A stretch of DNA of 18,122 nucleotides from JAYRWN01 sp041917975 (GTDB lineage: Bacteria > Bacteroidota > Bacteroidia > Chitinophagales > Saprospiraceae): positions 1 to 18,122 of the forward strand of contig JAYRWN010000189.1 of NCBI GenBank assembly GCA_041917975.1, in the 5' to 3' direction. The notes beneath the pieces are model-generated. The model did not search any database and had not been told where the DNA came from. It worked only from the letters and a program-made list of their open reading frames with translations. Made by a program: the position numbers and the translations under genes. Shown piece after piece: positions 16,344 to 18,122 of this stretch. The first letter of the stretch is position 1. The number at the start of each line of letters is the position of its first letter.

Positions 16344-17933
16344 ATGCCTATGCCACAGTTCCCACAACGCTTAATACCAATTGTAGTTTGTCTACATCTG
16401 AATTTCATTTTCTTATCACCTTCTGTCGGTCAGGATGTTTGTGCTTTAAATTCCCAATTTGTAATCAATACCTACATGACCGATGCTCAGGAGCAGCCAA
16501 GTGTAGATATGCTGCCAGATGGAAGGTATGTAGTCGTGTGGCAAAGCAATGGGCAAGATGGAGACCTGTTGGGTGTTTATGCCCGCATTTATGATGTCAA
16601 CAATATGCCGGGCAGCGAAATTGAAGTCAACATGACCACTTTAGCCTCACAAAGTGAAGCTAGAGTGGCAGTAATGCCCAATGGAAACTTTGTGGTCACC
16701 TGGAATGGATTTGATATAAGCCAAAGAGGAGTTTTTGCCCGCGTTTTTCTTGCCAATGGTACCCCTTTGACGGATGAATTTCAGGTCAATACCTTTACGA
16801 ATGAAGCCCAAAGAGGTCCGGATATAGCTATGGACATCAATGGCAATTTTGTGATCGTTTGGGAAAGTTTTACTCAGGAACCTGGTGCCGGATTTAATAC
16901 CGGCGTTTATGGTCAAAGATTTACGGCTGCTGGAGTTAAAGTGGGTCCTGAGTTTCTGATAAATGTTACTACAGCCGGTAGCCAACATAATGCCGCAGTG
17001 GCTATGTCCCCTGGCGGCAGTTTTGTCGTCGTGTGGCAGACTCCTGCCCAAGATGGGGATGGGGAAGGAATTTATGCCCGTCGTTATGATGCAGCGGGTA
17101 ATCCTCTTAGCGGTGAATTTAGAGTGAATGGTTTTTTTACCGGTACTCAGGCCATTCCTGAAATTGACATGGACGATCAGGGTAATTTTGTGATCACCTG
17201 GATTTCCACTCCGGCAGTGGCAGATATGGATCAGGGTGGAATAATCGCCCAATTATATAACTCTTCCGGAGAAGTTAGGGTCTCAGAATTCCAAGTCAAT
17301 ACCATAACCGCAGGAGTCCAGAGCGCACCGCACGTGGACATGGATGCAGATGGAGATTTTGTAATTACTTTTTATAGTTTTGATGGAATAATTAGTGTAG
17401 ATATTTTTACCCGTCGTTATAACAACGCTGGAATTGCCCAAGGGATAGAATTCCTGGTGAATAGTTATACCACCAATTATCAAGGCAATCCGGCAGTAAG
17501 TATGAGTGAAGTTGGTAAATTTATCATTGTCTGGGATGGTAGCCTGGATGGTATTGAAACGTCAGGCGTAGGGGCACAACTTTTCGGGGTGCCTAATCTT
17601 TCCGCGGTTTTGGCCCAAAATGGGCCTTGTGCTACACCAGTACCAGGTGCCATTGACCTGACCGTGACCCCAGCAGGCGCCTACTCCTATGCATGGAGCA
17701 ATGGAGCGGCCACCGAAGATCTAAACAACCTGGCCGCAGGCACCTACACGGTTACCGTCAGTCAGGATGGCGGGTGCTCAGCTACCGGCACGTATATCAT
17801 CGCCTGCCAGAGCGCACCCATACCCACCGTGGGTCAGTGGGGTATCCTGTGTCTGTTTATTATCCTGTGCCTGCCCGGCATAAGCTTGCTCAAATATTCC
17901 CTTTTAAACCACGCTCCGGCATTAAAAAGATGA
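16344..17933 (+). CDS. Secreted seven-repeat protein with SprB-like domain and IPTLxxWG-type C-terminal sorting signal
   Basis: I do not recognise a named function for this 529-residue protein. A signal peptide (hydrophobic 10-26, probable cut near VGQ, residue 30) is followed by seven repeats of about 49-58 residues (38-416) on the pattern EFxVNTxTxxxQ..PxVxM..xGxFVVxW then GVYARRYxxAG. A SprB-like domain is at about 433-486 (SYAWSNGAATEDLNNLAAGT, YTVTV). The C-terminus has IPTVGQWG (493-500), a hydrophobic stretch (501-515) and a short basic tail ending LKR. That tripartite tail matches IPTL-CTERM signals, which exosortase-type enzymes are thought to process. Conserved Asp/Gly turns (PDG, MDADGD, QDGDGEG) suggest a beta-rich, possibly calcium-binding fold. 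An in-frame ATG two codons downstream is an alternative start. Confidence 0.85.
   Translation: MPMPQFPQRLIPIVVCLHLNFIFLSPSVGQDVCALNSQFVINTYMTDAQEQPSVDMLPDGRYVVVWQSNGQDGDLLGVYARIYDVNNMPGSEIEVNMTTLASQSEARVAVMPNGNFVVTWNGFDISQRGVFARVFLANGTPLTDEFQVNTFTNEAQRGPDIAMDINGNFVIVWESFTQEPGAGFNTGVYGQRFTAAGVKVGPEFLINVTTAGSQHNAAVAMSPGGSFVVVWQTPAQDGDGEGIYARRYDAAGNPLSGEFRVNGFFTGTQAIPEIDMDDQGNFVITWISTPAVADMDQGGIIAQLYNSSGEVRVSEFQVNTITAGVQSAPHVDMDADGDFVITFYSFDGIISVDIFTRRYNNAGIAQGIEFLVNSYTTNYQGNPAVSMSEVGKFIIVWDGSLDGIETSGVGAQLFGVPNLSAVLAQNGPCATPVPGAIDLTVTPAGAYSYAWSNGAATEDLNNLAAGTYTVTVSQDGGCSATGTYIIACQSAPIPTVGQWGILCLFIILCLPGISLLKYSLLNHAPALKR
16455..17591 (+). repeat. Region encoding seven tandem protein repeats
   Basis: Repeat boundaries, from the EFxVN-like start of each, fall at residues 38, 92, 145, 203, 258, 315 and 369, ending near 416. 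Units differ clearly in sequence and by up to about 9 residues in length, so this is an old duplication rather than a recent DNA tandem repeat. Seven units of propeller-blade size suggest a seven-bladed beta-propeller, which is inference. Confidence 0.75.
17817..17933 (+). other. IPTLxxWG-like C-terminal sorting signal coding segment
   Basis: Residues 492-529 hold PIPTVGQWG, about 15 hydrophobic residues (ILCLFIILCLPGISL) and a tail with Lys and Arg. This is the signature-helix-basic layout of exosortase targets. No type IX secretion C-terminal domain is present. Confidence 0.75.
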
Positions 17934-17950
17934 CCCAGTGCTGCTTTCTG

Positions 17951-18122
17951 TTATTCCAGCAGTCCAAATCCAAAGCGGTACAACGGTTTTTCACTGTCGT
18001 AGGGGACATCTTCTTTTTGTCGCCGTACAGCTTCCATAGATGAGGGCAACTCAAAGGGCAAGCGGGCCTGAAATTTTTGTTTACCAAAAATCATGGCAAA
18101 CAACGCTTCATCAGAAGCCCCG
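17951..18122 (-). CDS. GH3 family beta-glucosidase, C-terminal fragment cut by the window edge
   Basis: The frame is open from the right edge to a TAA at 17951-17953, giving the last 56 codons. The peptide reads GASDEALFAMIFGKQ, then ARLPFELPSSMEAVRRQKED, VPYDSEKPLYRFGFGLLE. This closely matches the end of the glycoside hydrolase family 3 C-terminal domain in bacterial beta-glucosidases, where GKLPFELPSS and YPFGFGLSY are typical. Such enzymes release glucose from the non-reducing end of beta-glucosides. The catalytic aspartate lies upstream, outside the window. The gene is convergent with the seven-repeat gene, with 17 bp between stops. Confidence 0.9.
   Translation of the reverse strand, partial: GASDEALFAMIFGKQKFQARLPFELPSSMEAVRRQKEDVPYDSEKPLYRFGFGLLE

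Noticed and set aside
16647..17252. A 201-codon antisense open frame inside the seven-repeat protein gene.
   Set aside because: Its peptide repeats mirror the sense-strand repeats and the sense gene has a clear signal peptide, domains and tail; this is a shadow frame.
1..18122. CRISPR arrays, insertion sequences, tRNA or rRNA genes.
   Set aside because: No regularly spaced direct repeats, terminal inverted repeats with transposase frames, or tRNA-like intergenic sequences were found; nearly all of the window is coding.

Overview
The window comes from a member of the Bacteroidota, most plausibly a Saprospiria/Saprospiraceae-like lineage. The evidence is a SusC/SusD pair, a Bacteroidota-style CRTAC1 (FG-GAP plus ASPIC/UnbV) lipoprotein downstream of it, a bacterial geranylgeranylglyceryl phosphate synthase, a SprB-like repeat protein and AT-rich leaders without clear Shine-Dalgarno sequences. 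The assignment to Saprospiria is an inference from gene content. I see no mobile element, CRISPR array, tRNA or rRNA.

Left part (1-7495, minus strand): a nutrient-uptake operon read right to left, susC, then susD, then a large CRTAC1-type lipoprotein that runs off the left edge. An 11-bp perfect hairpin lies between susD and the lipoprotein gene. SusC/SusD should import a glycan or other oligomer across the outer membrane. The CRTAC1 protein is probably a surface calcium-binding beta-propeller partner.

Middle-left (7717-9970, minus strand): a compact housekeeping cluster, GGGP synthase, then a Nudix hydrolase, then rsgA. The genes are separated by 2 bp and then overlap by 16 bp, so they are almost certainly co-transcribed. 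A 301-bp divergent spacer separates them from the rightward genes.

Middle-right (10272-15532, plus strand): an SMP-30/gluconolactonase-like lipoprotein, a TMTC-like multi-pass GT-C glycosyltransferase with a C-terminal helical-repeat region, dprA and an alkaline phosphatase lipoprotein. The last three are translationally tight (1-bp overlap, then a 1-bp gap). The phosphatase converges on a HAD-family hydrolase gene, and a single TTAA supplies the stop codon of both.

Right part (16150-18122): a 194-bp spacer with two 13-bp direct repeats, then a secreted protein with seven repeats of about 54 residues, one SprB-like domain and a C-terminal IPTLxxWG-type sorting signal. At the right edge, on the minus strand, is the last 56 codons of a GH3 beta-glucosidase.

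Most genes belong to known families. The parts most worth following up are the seven-repeat surface protein with an exosortase-type rather than type IX tail, the TMTC-like enzyme coupled to dprA, and the susD/CRTAC1 intercistronic hairpin.
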